NCBI GenBank assembly: GCA_023436225.1 | Contig: JAEZKA010000060.1 | Location: 1 to 64,000, forward strand | Direction of reading: 5' to 3' | DNA: 64,000 bases | Origin: Bacillota bacterium | Lineage (GTDB): Bacteria > Bacillota > Clostridia > Lachnospirales > Lachnospiraceae | Shown here: in pieces, positions 62,581 to 64,000 of the stretch | How the letters are laid out: every line of letters starts with the position of its first letter | How positions within the stretch are numbered: position 1 is the first letter of the stretch | Made by a program: the position numbers and the translations under genes | The notes under the pieces: model-generated | What the model was told of the DNA's origin: nothing | The model's input: the letters and a program-made list of their open reading frames with translations, nothing else | Database searches by the model: none

Positions 62581-62822
62581 TCGGCTATAATTATAGTACC
62601 GACGGAATAATTGTTACCGGCGCAAAGATTCAGGTCAACGGAATCTTACGCCGGTTACTTTTTATAGGTACTGAGCTAGCCGGTCATCAAACAGGAGTCC
62701 AAGCTGGCTTAATACCATGTCAGCTTCCTATAATAACAACTTTTGATTATTTTCTTTACATCGTTAAATACTATCCGGACATATGGTACTCCTTAAGGGA
62801 CTATACTATATGTCCGGTTTTT
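62581..62822 (+). ncRNA. Candidate structured RNA ending in a terminator
   Basis: Four stem-loops follow one another: TCGG/CCGA (62581-62602), a long helix GTTACCGGCG-AAGATTC with its complement (62613-62658), a 14-bp helix GGTACTGAGCTAGC with GCTGGCTTAATACC (62667-62716, one mismatch and two G-T pairs), and the terminator CCGGACATAT/ATATGTCCGG with T5 (62775-62822). No protein frame is convincing. No riboswitch class is recognised. A small RNA or a leader controlling the following chemoreceptor are both possible. Confidence 0.5.
62775..62822 (+). terminator. Strong intrinsic terminator
   Basis: Perfect 10-bp arms CCGGACATAT and ATATGTCCGG are followed by TTTTTATTT. It ends either the upstream chemoreceptor transcript (about 400 bp after its stop) or the candidate RNA. 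Confidence 0.85.
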
Positions 62823-62935
62823 ATTTCATTGTATACCGAAAGCATAACCAATCAGAAACTAATCCCTAATCTCTAACCCGGTCCTAAAAATCATATATAT
62901 GGTTCTTAGCTTCAGTTATTTTTTCCAATTTTATG

Positions 62936-62964
62936 TTGTGCTTTATTTCGCAAAATGTTACAAT
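62936..62964 (+). promoter_or_regulatory. Candidate promoter of the second chemoreceptor
   Basis: TTGTGC (62936-62941) and TACAAT (62959-62964) are 17 bp apart, about 60 bp before the start codon. It lies downstream of the terminator, so the receptor can be expressed independently of the structured RNA. Confidence 0.5.
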
Positions 62965-63027
62965 ATTATACAAGAACTCACAGTCAATCTGTGATTAAAG
63001 TGCAATTCACTATGGGAGGGTTTACTT

Positions 63028-64000
63028 ATGAATGTGCTAAAAAAACTAAAGAAATTCCTATTTGACCAAAAAAACACACAGACTCTAATTCTACGAATAC
63101 CGGCAATAATACTTGGATTATTAATCATCGTAACAATCGTCGGTTTTATCAGCCCTAAAGCATTTGGTTTTATAGTACCCATCGTTCTTATTATCTCTAT
63201 ACTCCTTTCAGCGGTTTTATTAATTTTATTACTTCAATTTCTGAAAGGAATGAGATTGATTGATGAAAATGCTATCACCTTATCTCAAGGAAATCTAAAT
63301 ATCAGCGATATCATTACAGAAAAAACAAAGGGTCTTGAAATTCTCGCAACAGCCTTCAATGATATGAAACGTAATCTACTCAGCTATATTGAATCGACTA
63401 AGAATAATGTAATCATCCTATCCAGTGCTGTCGATAAGGTAACCAAGAGCATTGATATGACCTACAAGGGTAATGAACAGATTGCAGCTAATATCACGAT
63501 TGTTGCTGAAAAGGCACAGGAACAGCTAAAAATAGCAAAAAATACATTGGAAGGTATTGAAAAGGTAAGACTCGGGGCCAGCCGTATTACGACTACTCTG
63601 GGAAACATCGAGGATTTCGTTGAAAATACAGTAAAGCTAACCACCGAAAGCTCTGACCATCTTGAGAAATACACCAGTCAGATACAGTTGATTTCTTCAA
63701 ACTTAGATGAGACTTCCAGCTTCATAAAAACTTTGAATTCAAATCTATCTGAGATTACAGAATTCGGTAACTTGATTATGGGTATTACTGAACAGCTTAA
63801 TCTCCTATCCTTAAACTCACGTGTTGAAGCTGCTAGAGCAGGTGATGCCGGTAAAGGCTTTGCAGTCGTAGCCATGGAGATGAACAAGCTCTCCGATGCA
63901 ACGAAGGATAGTGTCAAAAAGATTAATAACCTCCTGACGAACATCCTTAAGAGTAATACAAAGGTAAGTGAAAGTATTGAACATGTTACCGAGAGCTTTG
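63028..64000 (+). CDS. Methyl-accepting chemotaxis protein (partial, runs off the window)
   Basis: The frame is open from ATG 63028 (GGGAGGG 7 bp upstream) to the end of the window. The N terminus has a short basic start and two hydrophobic helices (about 22-42 and 50-73) separated by only a few residues, so there is virtually no extracellular sensor domain. A HAMP-like segment (about 75-120) and coiled coils follow, then the tip motif LNLLSLNSRVEAARAGDAGKGFAVVAMEM. The C terminus is missing. Input is probably cytoplasmic or membrane-borne. Confidence 0.88.
   Translation, partial: MNVLKKLKKFLFDQKNTQTLILRIPAIILGLLIIVTIVGFISPKAFGFIVPIVLIISILLSAVLLILLLQFLKGMRLIDENAITLSQGNLNISDIITEKTKGLEILATAFNDMKRNLLSYIESTKNNVIILSSAVDKVTKSIDMTYKGNEQIAANITIVAEKAQEQLKIAKNTLEGIEKVRLGASRITTTLGNIEDFVENTVKLTTESSDHLEKYTSQIQLISSNLDETSSFIKTLNSNLSEITEFGNLIMGITEQLNLLSLNSRVEAARAGDAGKGFAVVAMEMNKLSDATKDSVKKINNLLTNILKSNTKVSESIEHVTESF

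Larger units (their letters stand above)
62377..63027. other. Structured intergenic region between chemoreceptors
   Basis: This 650-bp gap contains a GTGGGC-GCT-GCCCAC hairpin (62538-62552), the candidate structured RNA and terminator (62581-62822) and a promoter for the next receptor (62936-62964). I see no supported protein gene. Confidence 0.5.

Noticed and set aside
62581..62822. Cyclic di-GMP riboswitch before the chemoreceptor
   Set aside because: A CGCAAAG word resembles part of the class I core, but the GGGCAAACC segment and the tetraloop-receptor arrangement are missing.

Overview
The window looks like chromosomal DNA of a low-G+C, spore-forming Firmicute, most likely a Lachnospiraceae-type (cluster XIVa) anaerobic saccharolytic Clostridium. 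The reasons are AT-rich intergenic DNA, GGAGG-type ribosome binding sites in front of nearly every gene, dipicolinate synthase genes, lipoproteins with short Firmicute signal peptides, and several beta-glycoside phosphorylases of families GH94 and GH130. I see no rRNA, tRNA, CRISPR array or prophage.

Layout. 1-7.5 kb: a broken subtilisin-like protease, a small membrane protein, a SulP anion transporter, an FtsH-type protease and an LTA-synthase-like sulfatase. 7.8-17.4 kb: a leftward carbohydrate block with a LacI regulator, a large GH94 phosphorylase (resembling 1,2-beta-oligoglucan phosphorylases), a GH2 hydrolase, a second GH94 phosphorylase and a cupin. 18-21 kb: bacteriohemerythrin, a Cys/Gly-rich coat-like protein, a DUF6132-like protein and a rhodanese lipoprotein. 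21-26 kb: a beta-mannoside block with two GH130 phosphorylases, a LacI regulator and mannose-6-phosphate isomerase. 26-28.4 kb: a surface protein, sortase and membrane protein operon. 28.6-34.8 kb: an oligopeptide ABC transporter oppABCDF with an unusual 620-bp gap between oppA and oppB. 35-38.5 kb: dpaA, dpaB and asnB, led by a sigma-K-like promoter. 39-43 kb: yajC, tgt and a Cache-GGDEF-EAL protein. 43.5-49.5 kb: a divergent sugar locus (ChbG-like deacetylase, BadF-type kinase, GH4 hydrolase and LacI leftward; GPH symporter rightward). 49.6-57 kb: class II aldolase, acyl-CoA thioesterase, archaeal-type AspRS, OGG glycosylase, acetyltransferase and an MFS protein. 57-64 kb: a niacin-type ECF S component, an HD-GYP protein, a third GH130, a dead transposase fragment and two chemoreceptors, the last running off the end.

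How the genes fit together. Carbohydrate use in this window leans on phosphorolysis: two GH94 and three GH130 enzymes would conserve bond energy as sugar 1-phosphates, and manA sits next to the mannosyl-glucose phosphorylase to pull mannose phosphate into glycolysis. The 43.5-49.5 kb locus has the catalytic parts of a chitobiose pathway (ChbG, GH4), but a cation symporter and a kinase stand where a PTS would be expected.

The most interesting non-coding structures are a ~300-bp fold-back repeat after asnB, a 20-bp-period operator-like array between oppA and oppB, a terminator-like hairpin in the oppA leader, direct-repeat arrays on both sides of a GH130 promoter, and two structured, terminator-ended leaders ahead of the AspRS gene and the last chemoreceptor. 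Start sites below were chosen from ribosome binding sites where the longest open frame looked wrong. All substrate assignments are inferred from family resemblance read by eye.
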